Source: Rhodopseudomonas palustris
Lineage (GTDB): Bacteria; Pseudomonadota; Alphaproteobacteria; Rhizobiales; Xanthobacteraceae
Direction of reading: 5' to 3'
DNA length: 64,000 nucleotides
Assembly (NCBI RefSeq): GCF_034479375.1
Contig: NZ_CP140155.1
Coordinates: 3,448,501 to 3,512,500, forward strand
Shown: positions 9,876-19,529 of the stretch, one piece after another
Numbering within the stretch: the first letter of the stretch is position 1
Layout of the letters: the number at the start of each line of letters is the position of its first letter
Position numbers and translations under genes: made by a program
Notes under the pieces: model-generated
What the model saw: only the letters and a program-made list of their open reading frames with translations
Database searches by the model: none
Told to the model about the DNA's origin: nothing

Positions 9876-10232
9876 TCAGAACTCGCGGAGTTGATGCAGA
9901 TTCTGCTTCGGCGCTTCGACGGTGCCGCCGGAGCACTGGCAGTTCGACGGCTTCGGATCGTGGAAGATGAAGGCGCTGGACGTCGGCGTTTCCATGAAGT
10001 CGATCACGACGCCTTCGAGCAGCTTGCCGCTGTCCTCGGGAATGAACAGCCGAAGATCGCCATGCTCGACGACCTGATCGCCGGGCCGCGGCGATGCTTC
10101 GATATCGAACGCGGCCGACAGGCCGGAGCAGCCGCCGGAGCTGACGGCGAGACGGAAGCCGCCGGCGCCGCCGCTGAGCCGGACCATCCGGCGGATGAAC
10201 TTCTCGGCCGAGGGCGTCAGATTAAGGTCCAT
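9876..10232 (-). CDS. IscA/HesB-type iron-sulfur carrier (nif-associated)
   Basis: The 118-residue A-type carrier has the three conserved cysteines of the family at C35 (SGGCSG) and C98/C100 (NCQCSGG). Such proteins accept [2Fe-2S] or [4Fe-4S] clusters and hand them to targets such as NifH or NifB; nif-linked copies are often called NifIscA. It lies nine bases after the downstream ferredoxin and one base before the TPR gene. Confidence 0.9.
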   Translation of the reverse strand: MDLNLTPSAEKFIRRMVRLSGGAGGFRLAVSSGGCSGLSAAFDIEASPRPGDQVVEHGDLRLFIPEDSGKLLEGVVIDFMETPTSSAFIFHDPKPSNCQCSGGTVEAPKQNLHQLREF

Positions 10233-10241
10233 AATGTCACC

Positions 10242-10463
10242 TCAAGCAGCGCTGGCGCGCGGAACGGAATTGTCGATCACGCAGGTGCCGTGGACCGGGC
10301 ACACCGCGACGCATTGCGGCACGTCGAAATGGCCGATGCATTCGGTGCATTTCGACGGGTCGATCATGAACACGCCGCGCTTCTCGGTGATCGCGACGTT
10401 GGGGCATTCCGGCTCGCAGGCCGAGCAGGAGGTGCATTGCGACGCGACGATCTTGTAAGCCAT
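10242..10463 (-). CDS. fdxN: Ferredoxin, 2[4Fe-4S], downstream of nifB
   Basis: The 73-residue ferredoxin has a first cluster motif C10-x2-C13-x2-C16-x3-C20 and a second of the nif type with an eight-residue insert ([19 protein letters not shown]). FdxN-type proteins donate electrons to nitrogenase or to NifB. It lies 23 bases after nifB. A paralogue is encoded upstream of nifB at 12207-12401, so nifB is flanked by two such genes. Confidence 0.92.
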   Translation of the reverse strand: MAYKIVASQCTSCSACEPECPNVAITEKRGVFMIDPSKCTECIGHFDVPQCVAVCPVHGTCVIDNSVPRASAA

Positions 10464-10486
10464 GCTCGGTGCCCGCTGCCCTGGCC

Positions 10487-12043
10487 TCAGCTCGCGACGA
10501 ACGCGCCCTGGCGGATATCGGCGTCACCACGGGCGACGTGGCTGATCTCCGACTTGCCGACGCGTTCGAGGTAGTTCTTGAAATAGGCGATCACCGACTG
10601 CTCGATATATTCGAAAGCGTAGTCCTCGACCGCCTCGATCCCGGCGCCGGCCAGCGAATCCTTCGGGCACAGGCCGATCTTGGCGACCAGTACCGCGGTG
10701 CAGTCGTTCAGCGCCTTGAGGATCGGCTCGATGCCGGTCTCGCTGGCGTAGCCGCCCTCGCAATACAGATCGACGCGACGATGGCCGATGAACTTGGCAC
10801 CGGCGGTCGAGACCTCGTAGATCTGGAATTCGTGCGCGTGGCCGAAATGCTCGTTGATCACGCCGCCGCCCTTGGTGGCGATCGCGACCTGGATCTTGAT
10901 GGTGGCGGTCTCGTCGGCGAGCGTCGCCAGTTCGCGCTGCCTGGCGGCCGCGATGGCGTCGCGCTCGGCCTCGACCTTGGCCTGGTAGGCCTGGCGCGCG
11001 GCGAGATCGTATTCGACCTCCATCTCCATCACCTTGTCGGTGGTGAATTCGGCGCTGCGATCCTCACCGAGCAGGCCGACCGCGTCGGCGCGGCACTGCC
11101 GGCAATGCCGCATCATGTTCATCTCGCCTTCGCAGTCGTCCTGCAGCGCCTTGAGCTCCTGCGCCGACGGTCCGCGGCGGCCTTCGAGACCGAAAACCGT
11201 GCCGTGTTCCGGCTCGGAGATCAGCGGCATGATGTTGTGCAGGAAGGCGCCGCGCGACTTCACCGCCTTGTTGACCTCGATCAGGTGCCGGTCGTTGATC
11301 CCCGGGATCATCACCGAATTGACCTTCACCAGAATGCCGCGCGCGGTGAGCATCTCGAGCCCGAGCAATTGCCGCTCGCTGAGAATCTTCGACGCCTCGA
11401 CGCCGGTGTAGCGGCGGTGGTTGTAGAAGATCCACGGATAGATCTGCGCGCCGATCTCCGGATCGATCATGTTGATGGTGATGGTGACGTGATCGACGTT
11501 CATCGCGACGATCTGCTCGACGTAATCGGGCAGCATCAGCCCGTTGGTCGACAGGCACAGCTTGATGTCGGGCGCCGTTGCGGTCACCAGCTCGAAGGTC
11601 TTGAATGTCTTGGCCGGATTGGCCAGCGCGTCGCCGGGGCCGGCGATGCCGAGCACCGTCATTTGCGGAATCGTCGACGCGACCGCGATCACCTTGCGGG
11701 CCGCCTGTTCCGGCGACAGCTTCTCGCTGACCACACCCGGACGCGACTCGTTGGCGCAATCATACTTGCGATTGCAGTAATTGCATTGAATGTTGCACGC
11801 CGGCGCGACCGCGACATGCATGCGGGCGAAATGGTGATGCGCCTGCTCGCTGTAACAGGGATGGTTCTTGACCTTCTCCCAGATCTCCGGGGGCAGATCG
11901 CCCTGTCCCGCCGCCGAGCCGCAGCCCGACTTGCCGTTGCCGCCCGTCGTGCTGCAGCCGGTCTGAGTTGCGCTGCTCCGCAACGCCTCGAACGAGGTCG
12001 CGCTCGATGCACCGAAATCGTGTAGTTGCAGCAGCTTGCTCAT
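10487..12043 (-). CDS. nifB: NifB, radical-SAM FeMo-cofactor precursor synthase
   Basis: The 518-residue two-domain NifB makes NifB-co, the [8Fe-9S-C] core of FeMo-co. The radical-SAM cysteines are C82, C86 and C89 (CNIQCNYC), preceded by the NifB-specific [16 protein letters not shown]. The C-terminal part (from about residue 400) is a NifX/NafY-like domain, [22 protein letters not shown] start at the ATG at 12043, which has GAGG upstream; a TTG nine codons earlier has no support. The N-terminal linker has extra cysteines (C30, C41). It is co-transcribed with the two ferredoxins. Confidence 0.96.
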   Translation of the reverse strand: MSKLLQLHDFGASSATSFEALRSSATQTGCSTTGGNGKSGCGSAAGQGDLPPEIWEKVKNHPCYSEQAHHHFARMHVAVAPACNIQCNYCNRKYDCANESRPGVVSEKLSPEQAARKVIAVASTIPQMTVLGIAGPGDALANPAKTFKTFELVTATAPDIKLCLSTNGLMLPDYVEQIVAMNVDHVTITINMIDPEIGAQIYPWIFYNHRRYTGVEASKILSERQLLGLEMLTARGILVKVNSVMIPGINDRHLIEVNKAVKSRGAFLHNIMPLISEPEHGTVFGLEGRRGPSAQELKALQDDCEGEMNMMRHCRQCRADAVGLLGEDRSAEFTTDKVMEMEVEYDLAARQAYQAKVEAERDAIAAARQRELATLADETATIKIQVAIATKGGGVINEHFGHAHEFQIYEVSTAGAKFIGHRRVDLYCEGGYASETGIEPILKALNDCTAVLVAKIGLCPKDSLAGAGIEAVEDYAFEYIEQSVIAYFKNYLERVGKSEISHVARGDADIRQGAFVAS

Positions 12044-12206
12044 GTCCGGCCTCGTTCGATCGCCGCACAATCAGCGGCATGTCCGTGGGATGGGGTGCTG
12101 CAACCGAGCCGGCGACGTTGTTCAGACATCAACTGCGGGCGCGGCGATCCATCAAAGACGGCATCCGGCGGTCAAGGCGCCGGCTCGTCCTTCGGTCGAA
12201 GGTCGA

Positions 12207-12401
12207 TCAGGCCGGCACGCAGGTATTGTCGACCGGGCACACCGCGACGCATTGCGGCTTGTCGAAGTGGCCTTCGCATTCGCTGCATTTGACGGCGTCG
12301 ATCACATAGGTGCCGCGCTTCATCGAAATCGCGGCGTTCGGGCATTCGAACTCGCAAGCGCCGCAGACGGTGCACTGAGAGGTGATGATCTTGTAGGCCA
12401 T
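12207..12401 (-). CDS. Ferredoxin, 2[4Fe-4S], upstream of nifB
   Basis: The 64-residue ferredoxin is closely related to the one downstream of nif[17 protein letters not shown], then ECPNAAI, and [19 protein letters not shown] with the eight-residue insert typical of nif ferredoxins. It is the first gene after the promoter at 12445-12460 and precedes nifB by 163 bases. It probably serves as electron donor to NifB or nitrogenase (inference). Confidence 0.9.
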   Translation of the reverse strand: MAYKIITSQCTVCGACEFECPNAAISMKRGTYVIDAVKCSECEGHFDKPQCVAVCPVDNTCVPA

Positions 12402-12444
12402 GAGGCACTCCTGGGTTCACAGACGTTGTGCTGAACCACTGTCT

Positions 12445-12460
12445 TTCAAGCCCCGTGCCA
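12445..12460 (-). promoter_or_regulatory. Sigma-54-like promoter of the ferredoxin-nifB operon
   Basis: On the minus strand the element reads TGGCAC, five bases, TTGAA. The -24 half is perfect; the -12 half has GA instead of the invariant GC, so it may be weaker. Two NifA sites 57-90 bases upstream and the position 44 bases before the ferredoxin ATG support the call. Confidence 0.7.
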
Positions 12461-12516
12461 GTTGGCCTTGTAGTTGATTTTAAAGGATTATCCGGCAACG
12501 ACCGCCAGGCCGGCGG

Positions 12517-12532
12517 TGTCGGGGGCCTGACA
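12517..12532. promoter_or_regulatory. NifA upstream activator site 1 (nifB operon)
   Basis: Exact TGT-N10-ACA element, 57 bases upstream of the -24 box of the ferredoxin-nifB promoter. Confidence 0.75.
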
Positions 12533-12534
12533 CT

Positions 12535-12550
12535 TGTCGCAAGTCTGACA
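12535..12550. promoter_or_regulatory. NifA upstream activator site 2 (nifB operon)
   Basis: A second exact TGT-N10-ACA element begins 18 bases after the first, leaving two bases between the sites. Two NifA dimers would lie nearly end to end. Confidence 0.75.
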
Positions 12551-12574
12551 GGTCGGAGCGGAGCCCAAAATCGA

Positions 12575-12615
12575 CGAGAGCTTCGGTCTGATCACGATCA
12601 GGACCGAAGCTCTCG
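12575..12615 (-). terminator. Terminator hairpin after nifA
   Basis: Perfect 13-base arms (12575-12587 and 12603-12615, CGAGAGCTTCGGT and its complement) enclose a further CTGAT/ATCAG pair. On the minus strand the stem is followed by TCGATTTT. It ends nifA transcripts and separates them from the nifB regulatory region. Confidence 0.8.
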
Positions 12616-12670
12616 ATGACCAGATGCGATTGTCAACGCGAACCAGTACCAACTTCCCGCGGAGACGCTG

Positions 12671-14434
<1,764 letters not shown>

Positions 14435-14713
14435 CGCTCCTGAGAGTTCCCCCCTTAGTTCCGGAGCATTACGAGATTGTGTATGATCCTCAACCAGATG
14501 TCGTGCTCAACTTGGCTGCATCACTGAGGAAGTTGATAGCGGTATCTGCACAGTTCGTCGCCAGAGCGGAAGTGTATGAATATGCACTGATTACTTAGTT
14601 ACCAGCGAAAACAGCCACGCTTCGCATTGATGCAGCGCAAAACAAATCGATGAAAAGACACGCAGTCGCGTCCAGACGACAAAGATACCGACGAACTAAT
14701 TGCGAGCTATTCG
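14435..14713. other. fixR-nifA intergenic region
   Basis: These 279 bases are noticeably more AT-rich than their surroundings. I see no gene, no convincing TGT-N10-ACA site and no -24/-12 element. They may hold a separate nifA promoter or be a transcribed spacer of a fixR-nifA operon. Confidence 0.5.
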
Positions 14714-15586
14714 CTAGACGCGCTGGCCGCCGTTGATGTGGATTTCCTCGCCAGTGACATAGCTGGCGGCATCCGAGCAAAGGAAAAACATCACCTTTGC
14801 AACTTCTTCCGGTGTCCCGATACGGCGCATCGGGATAGTCGGCGCCAGCATCGCTTCGGTTTCAGGCGACAGGATATCGGTCTTGATCTCGCCCGGCGCG
14901 ATCGCATTCACGCGGATGCCATAGGGTGCGTAGTCGTGCGCCATCTCGCGGGTGAGGCAGGTCAGCGCCGCCTTCGACGTCGCATAGGCGCTGCCGGCGA
15001 ACGGGTGCACGCGCGAGCCGACGATCGAGGTGACGTTGACGATCGAGCCGCTGCCGGCGCGCAATTCGTCGAACAGGCCTTGCGCCAGCATCACCGGGGC
15101 CAGCAGATTGACGTGGAACACGCTCATCCATGTTCCGACCGGCGTATTCAGGGAGGTGAGCCGTTCGCCCTCCGCGCTCTTCGGCGAGATCGCGGCGTTG
15201 TTGATCAACGCGCTCAGCGGCCCTCCCGCCAGCTTCTCCTTGAGTTCGTCGATCGCGCGCGGCAGCGCCCGATGATCGGCCAGTTCGACGGCGACATGGT
15301 TTTCCATCCCGGTAGCCCACGGACAGCGATCATCCGAGAACGGCTGACGCGAGCAGGTGATGATCCGCCATCCGGCATCGGAGAACAGCTTCCCGGTGGC
15401 GTGGCCGATGCCACGGGAGGCGCCGGTCAGCACCAGCGTCTTCTGCTTGCCTGTCCGGGCCTGATGTTGATCGTTGTGAAACGGACAGGCTCCGCCGCCG
15501 GCGGCCGGCATCCCCTGCCCGCCGGATTCCGGTCCATGGCCCCCCGGATGTCCTGGCCGTTCGGCCTGCAACGGCTCGCTGTGCAC
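14714..15586 (-). CDS. fixR: FixR-like short-chain dehydrogenase/reductase
   Basis: A classical SDR: the Rossmann motif TGASRGIG follows LVLT, then NNAAIS, the catalytic Ser in VNVTSIVGS and the YATSK (Y-x3-K) motif, with the closing INGG. About 50 residues of Gly/Pro-rich N-terminal extension (AERPGHPGGHGPESGGQG) precede the core. In Bradyrhizobium japonicum an SDR called FixR is co-transcribed with nifA, as the arrangement here suggests; its substrate is unknown. I prefer a GTG start at 15586, with GGAGG five bases upstream, over the ATG at 15610, because the -24/-12 element puts the transcript start near 15612. Confidence 0.85.
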   Translation of the reverse strand: MHSEPLQAERPGHPGGHGPESGGQGMPAAGGGACPFHNDQHQARTGKQKTLVLTGASRGIGHATGKLFSDAGWRIITCSRQPFSDDRCPWATGMENHVAVELADHRALPRAIDELKEKLAGGPLSALINNAAISPKSAEGERLTSLNTPVGTWMSVFHVNLLAPVMLAQGLFDELRAGSGSIVNVTSIVGSRVHPFAGSAYATSKAALTCLTREMAHDYAPYGIRVNAIAPGEIKTDILSPETEAMLAPTIPMRRIGTPEEVAKVMFFLCSDAASYVTGEEIHINGGQRV

Positions 15587-15620
15587 GGGCGCCTCCATCG
15601 CTTGTTTCATTGACCGGGCT

Positions 15621-15638
15621 TTGCACGAAATGGGCCAA
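15621..15638 (-). promoter_or_regulatory. -24/-12 type promoter of fixR-nifA
   Basis: On the minus strand TTGGCCC, then bases leading to GTGCAAA, places GG and GC ten bases apart, as RpoN requires. Bradyrhizobium fixR-nifA is known to be autoactivated through such a promoter. The -12 element is only about 14 bases from the first possible ATG of fixR. Confidence 0.6.
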
Positions 15639-15857
15639 GGGACGCTCCATCGGCTTTCAAACGATATTCGCCGCTTTGTTGCCAGCCAATGTCATGAGAC
15701 CGACACTGCGAAGCGTGACCGGCACGACAAAGCGTGATGTTTCCGACACCCCTTGGGATTCTGCCGGTACCCGTCGACAGTTTCGGCAGTTCCGCACATT
15801 GGTCCGAGCTTTGCTTAGTTGCCGGCTGATCGACCTTTCGCGACATCCAGGACCCGC

Positions 15858-16703
15858 ATGCATCAGCCGATCCACCACAACCGCCGCCCGTTTGCGATCG
15901 TGCTCGGCACCAGCGAGATCGCCTCTGCGGTGGCGGTGCACCTGCACCGCGCCGGCTACTTCGTGGTGATGTCGCACGACCCGTTTCCGCCGGTGATCCG
16001 GCGCCGGATGTCGTTTCACGACGCGCTGTATGGCGATCCGGTGTCGGTCGACGGCATTGCGGGCGCGCGCGCTGACGACGGCGTGCAGATTCTCAAGGCG
16101 CGACGGCAGCCGCAGGCGATCCAGGTGTCCTGGCTGGTGCTCACCGACCTGCTGTCGGTGGCGAGCATCGATGTCCTGGTCGACGCGCGGCTGCAGAAGC
16201 ACCAGGTGAAGCCGGACCTGCGCCGCCTCGCGCGGTCGAGCATCGGCCTCGGCCCCGGCTTTGCGGCGCACGTCAATTGCGACATCGCGATCGAGACCCG
16301 GCCCGGCCGTAGCGGACTCATCGTCGCCCAAGGCTGGACCGACGCCGCCGATGGCGTTGCCAGCCCGCTGGGTGATGCCGGCGCCGAGCGGTTTCAGTAT
16401 TCGCAGACCAGCGGCCGCTGGCATACGCCGGTCGAAATCGGAAGCCGCGTCTTCAAGGGCTTTGTGCTCGGCCATCTGTCCGGTGAAGCGGTCCGCGCGC
16501 CGTGCGACGGCATCGTTCGCGGCATCGTCCGGGACGGCAGCGACGTGCCGGCTCAGGTGAAGCTGCTGGAGATCGATCCGCGCGGCCGGCACGCGCAATG
16601 GACCGGCATCGACGGCCGCGGCCGGACGATCGCAAAGGCGGTCTGCCTGGCGATCGAGACCGAGAGAACGCCCAGCGATCCGACCATCACCCAGCCGGTG
16701 TAG
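15858..16703 (+). CDS. YqeB/EF2563-type molybdenum-hydroxylase accessory protein
   Basis: The 281-residue protein resembles the EF2563/YqeB family linked to molybdenum hydroxylases. Its Rossmann-like N-terminus contains IVLGTSEIASAVAVHLHRAG and VIRRRMSFHDALYGD, then DVLVDARLQKH and GLGPGFAAHVNCDIAIET, ending in a lipoyl-like VRAPCDGIVRGI segment. I start at the ATG at 15858 (AGGA six bases upstream); the frame is open 13 codons earlier. It is the only plus-strand gene near here, convergent with feoB (eight bases apart) and divergent from fixR. Its client is unclear; a coxSLM-type enzyme lies 32 kb away. Confidence 0.65.
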   Translation: MHQPIHHNRRPFAIVLGTSEIASAVAVHLHRAGYFVVMSHDPFPPVIRRRMSFHDALYGDPVSVDGIAGARADDGVQILKARRQPQAIQVSWLVLTDLLSVASIDVLVDARLQKHQVKPDLRRLARSSIGLGPGFAAHVNCDIAIETRPGRSGLIVAQGWTDAADGVASPLGDAGAERFQYSQTSGRWHTPVEIGSRVFKGFVLGHLSGEAVRAPCDGIVRGIVRDGSDVPAQVKLLEIDPRGRHAQWTGIDGRGRTIAKAVCLAIETERTPSDPTITQPV

Positions 16704-16711
16704 AGCAGGCC

Positions 16712-18592
16712 TCAGCCCGCGCCGAACGCGACCGCGACGTTGTAGGTGATCAGGCTCGCGACATAGGCCAGCGCGAACATGTAGATGAAGGTCACGCCCA
16801 TCCAGCGCCAGCTTCCGGTCTCGCGCTTGATCACGGCGAGCGTCGAGGCGCATTGCGGCGCGAACACGAACCAGGCCAGCAGCGACAGCGCGGTGGCCAG
16901 GCTCCACTTCGAGGCCAGCACCTGGCCGATCTGGTCTGCGGCTTCCTTGCCGCCCTCGATGGCGTACACGGTGCCGAGCGCCGCCACCGCGACTTCGCGC
17001 GCGGCCATGCCCGGGATCAGCGCCACGCCGATCTGCCAGTTGAAGCCCAACGGGGCCAGCACCGGCTCGATCGCGTGCCCGATCATCGAAGCCAGGCTGT
17101 AGTCGATCGCCGGCTCGGTCGCCCCCGCCGGCGGCCGCGGGAACGACGCCAGGAACCAGATCAGCACCATCATCGAGAAGATCGTGGTGCCGGCGCGCTG
17201 CAGGAACATCTTGGCGCGGATATAGATGCCGATCGCCACGCTCTTCACCCGCGGCAGCTTGTAGTCCGGCAGTTCCAGCATGAACGGCGCCGGCTCGTAG
17301 TCGCGCCACATGAAGAACTTGATCAGCGCCGACACCGCGAGGGCGCTGACGATGCCCGCGGTGTACAGGCCGAACATCACCAGGCCCTGCAGATTGATCC
17401 AGCCGAACACCTGCTGCGCCGGAATGAAGGCGGAGATGATCAGGGTGTAGACCGGGATCCGCGCCGAACACGTCATCAGCGGCGCGATCAGGATCGTCGT
17501 CAGCCGGTCGCGGCGATTGTCGATCACCCGCGTCGACATGATGCCGGGGATCGCGCAGGCGAAGCTCGACAGCAGCGGAATGAACGCGCGGCCGTGCAGC
17601 CCGGCGCCGCCCATGATGCGGTCCATCAGGAACGCGGCGCGGGCCATGTAGCCGAGATCTTCCAGCAGCAGGATGAACAGGAAGATGATCATGATCTGCG
17701 GCAGAAACACGATGACGCTGCCGACGCCGGAGATCACGCCGTTCTGCAGGAAGCTCTGCAACAATCCTTCCGGCATCGTCGCACTGACGAAATCGCCGAG
17801 CGCGCCGAAGCCGTCCGCGATCAGTTCCATCAGCGGCTGCGCCCAGGAAAACACCGCCTGGAACATCACGAACAGGATCAGCAGCAGGATCGCGAGGCCG
17901 GCAACCGGATGCAGGACGACGGAATCGACCTTTGCGGTCAGCGTATGCGGCCGGGCCGGCAGGCTGACGCATTCGGCGATGATCTGGTCGGCCTCGCGCT
18001 GCAGAGCCCGCAGTTCCGCGGTGGTCAGCGGCCGCCAGTCGTTTGCGGTCGGCTCGGCGCCAATGTGCCCGGCGAATTCGTCGGTCCGCTTCAGCAGATC
18101 GACGGTGCCGCCCTTGCGGACCGCGATCGAGGTCACGACCGGAATGCCCAGTCGCTCGGACAGCTTTTCGAGGTCGACGGTGACGCCGCGACGCGTCGCG
18201 ATGTCGAACATATTCAGCACCAGCATCAGCGGCCGGCCGGTCGCCTTGAGCTCGAGCATCAGCCGGAACGTCAGCCGGAGATTGGTGGAATCGGCGACGC
18301 AGAGAACCAGATCCGGCACGATCTCACCCGGCCGACGGCCGAGCACGACGTCGCGCGTGATCTCCTCGTCGGGGCTGCGGCCGCGCAGCGAGTATGTCCC
18401 CGGCAGGTCGAGGATGCTGACGATGCGACCGCCGGGCGTGGTGAACACGCCGGCCTTCCGTTCGACCGTCACGCCGGGATAGTTCGCGACCTTCTGGCGG
18501 CTGCCGGTCAGCGCGTTGAACAGCGAGGTCTTGCCGCTGTTCGGCGTTCCCACGAGCGCGAGGTTGAAGGGGTGGCTTTCGATCGAGCTCAT
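16712..18592 (-). CDS. feoB: FeoB, ferrous iron transporter
   Basis: The 626-residue inner-membrane protein has an N-terminal G-protein domain with G1 GTPNSGKT (residues 15-22), G3 DLPG and G4 NMFD, followed by the Gate domains and about eight to ten membrane helices (for example IMIIFLFILLLEDLGYMARAAF and SSFACAIPGIMSTR). It imports Fe2+, in demand for nitrogenase clusters under low oxygen. It is slightly shorter than Escherichia coli FeoB, lacking the long C-terminal extension. It follows feoA by ten bases. Confidence 0.96.
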   Translation of the reverse strand: MSSIESHPFNLALVGTPNSGKTSLFNALTGSRQKVANYPGVTVERKAGVFTTPGGRIVSILDLPGTYSLRGRSPDEEITRDVVLGRRPGEIVPDLVLCVADSTNLRLTFRLMLELKATGRPLMLVLNMFDIATRRGVTVDLEKLSERLGIPVVTSIAVRKGGTVDLLKRTDEFAGHIGAEPTANDWRPLTTAELRALQREADQIIAECVSLPARPHTLTAKVDSVVLHPVAGLAILLLILFVMFQAVFSWAQPLMELIADGFGALGDFVSATMPEGLLQSFLQNGVISGVGSVIVFLPQIMIIFLFILLLEDLGYMARAAFLMDRIMGGAGLHGRAFIPLLSSFACAIPGIMSTRVIDNRRDRLTTILIAPLMTCSARIPVYTLIISAFIPAQQVFGWINLQGLVMFGLYTAGIVSALAVSALIKFFMWRDYEPAPFMLELPDYKLPRVKSVAIGIYIRAKMFLQRAGTTIFSMMVLIWFLASFPRPPAGATEPAIDYSLASMIGHAIEPVLAPLGFNWQIGVALIPGMAAREVAVAALGTVYAIEGGKEAADQIGQVLASKWSLATALSLLAWFVFAPQCASTLAVIKRETGSWRWMGVTFIYMFALAYVASLITYNVAVAFGAG

Positions 18593-18602
18593 CGCGCAAT
18601 CG

Positions 18603-18884
18603 TCACATCAGTACGACGGCCATCGCCTCGCGTCGCCGGACGGCGATCGTGATATTGTCCACACGCACGGCGATCGGATCGCGGCCGATGATCCCTTCGT
18701 GCAGCACCTCGACTTTGGCGCCCTCGACGAAACCCAGCTCGATCAGCCGGCTTTCGAGCTCGACTGGCTGCAGCGCGGACGCCACCTTCTCCGAATCGAT
18801 TGCCTGGACAATGCCGCGATAACCGCGCCGCGCATTGCCGAGCAGGATGGGCTGGTGGCCGTTGTGATGCAGCTTTGAGGTCAT
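18603..18884 (-). CDS. feoA: FeoA, ferrous iron transport accessory protein
   Basis: The 93-residue cytosolic SH3-like protein needed for FeoB function. Family features are GYRGIVQAID, LESRLIELGFVEGAKVEVLHEG and DPIAVRVDNITIAVRRREAMAV. The start is the ATG at 18884, with GGAAGA upstream; the frame extends five codons further with only a TTG. It is first in the feoAB operon, about 60 bases after a possible Irr box. Confidence 0.92.
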   Translation of the reverse strand: MTSKLHHNGHQPILLGNARRGYRGIVQAIDSEKVASALQPVELESRLIELGFVEGAKVEVLHEGIIGRDPIAVRVDNITIAVRRREAMAVVLM

Positions 18885-18944
18885 CGCCCGTTCTTCCAAT
18901 CGTCGCCGCGGAGGTCAAGAGATTCAGCGCTGCGTCGATCGGAG

Positions 18945-18961
18945 TTTAGAACGATTGTAAC
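18945..18961. promoter_or_regulatory. Possible Irr box (iron control element) before feoAB
   Basis: TTTAGAA, three bases, TTGTAAC has a perfect left half and five of seven matches in the right half to the rhizobial Irr-type motif TTTAGAA-N3-TTCTAAA. The position 60 bases before feoA fits an iron-responsive operator. Spacing and consensus are from memory. Confidence 0.4.
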
Positions 18962-19257
18962 AGGCGCTATCAATTCGCATCTAAGCCGGAACTGGCGAAG
19001 ATTGGATTGATCCAGCACAAATGTGACGCCGTTTCCGATCGTTTCCCCGTCGTGAGCCGCGCGCGGACGTCGGTGGCTGTGGGAATGCGACGGCCGACCG
19101 GGCGCGTGCCACATGGGATTTTGTAAACCATGCAGTGTGAACACGCATTCCCATCCGAACGCGATTAAGGGTTCGGGGGCTGCAGCCATGCGAAGGTCAG
19201 ACACGATGGTCAATTATGCCCTGCCGCGATTTCGGCGGCGAGGGCATCGTTTCGGGA

Positions 19258-19431
19258 ATGGAAATGGCGTCGAAGAAGCGGGCCTCTCAAAGCCGACGCA
19301 AGCCGAAGCAGGTGACGGTTTGCACCACGTCGCTGACGACCATGATCGCCCAGAACCTCGCCAACATGGCGACGGTGTTCGCATCGTCGGGGTCGGTTCT
19401 GCTGTGTTTGCTGATCGCCCGGCGCTTCTGA
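19258..19431 (+). CDS. Possible small basic protein with hydrophobic C-terminus
   Basis: A 57-codon frame: a very basic N-terminus (ASKKRASQSRRKPKQ), a middle TTSLTTMIAQNLANMATV and a hydrophobic end (SSGSVLLCLLIARRF). Third codon positions are almost all G or C, as in real genes here. The ribosome site is weak (GGGA), and the frame extends 14 codons upstream. It stands alone between feoA and cbbM, 49 bases before the bidirectional terminator. It could be a small membrane protein or chance; I recognise no family. Confidence 0.35.
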   Translation: MEMASKKRASQSRRKPKQVTVCTTSLTTMIAQNLANMATVFASSGSVLLCLLIARRF

Positions 19432-19479
19432 CCCGGAAAAGGGGGAATTGAGTAGCGCCCCCGAGCATCCATCGCAACG

Positions 19480-19506
19480 AAACGGCCCGCGCGAGGCGGG
19501 CCGTTT
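19480..19506. terminator. Bidirectional-looking terminator after cbbM
   Basis: Perfect 11-base arms AAACGGCCCGC and GCGGGCCGTTT enclose a five-base loop. A-runs on the left and T-runs on the right allow use from either strand. It lies 24 bases after the cbbM stop. Confidence 0.8.
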
Positions 19507-19529
19507 GACATCGCGATTGCAGGAACAGC

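Noticed and set aside
14435..14713. Small gene between fixR and nifA
   Set aside because: The only frames are short, without ribosome sites, and partly overlap the fixR end; the AT-rich composition suits a regulatory spacer.
15657..17972. Very long minus-strand frame (771 codons) over feoB and the YqeB-like gene
   Set aside because: It is a frame-shifted reading of feoB followed by the antisense of the YqeB-like gene; codon usage and composition are unlike real proteins.
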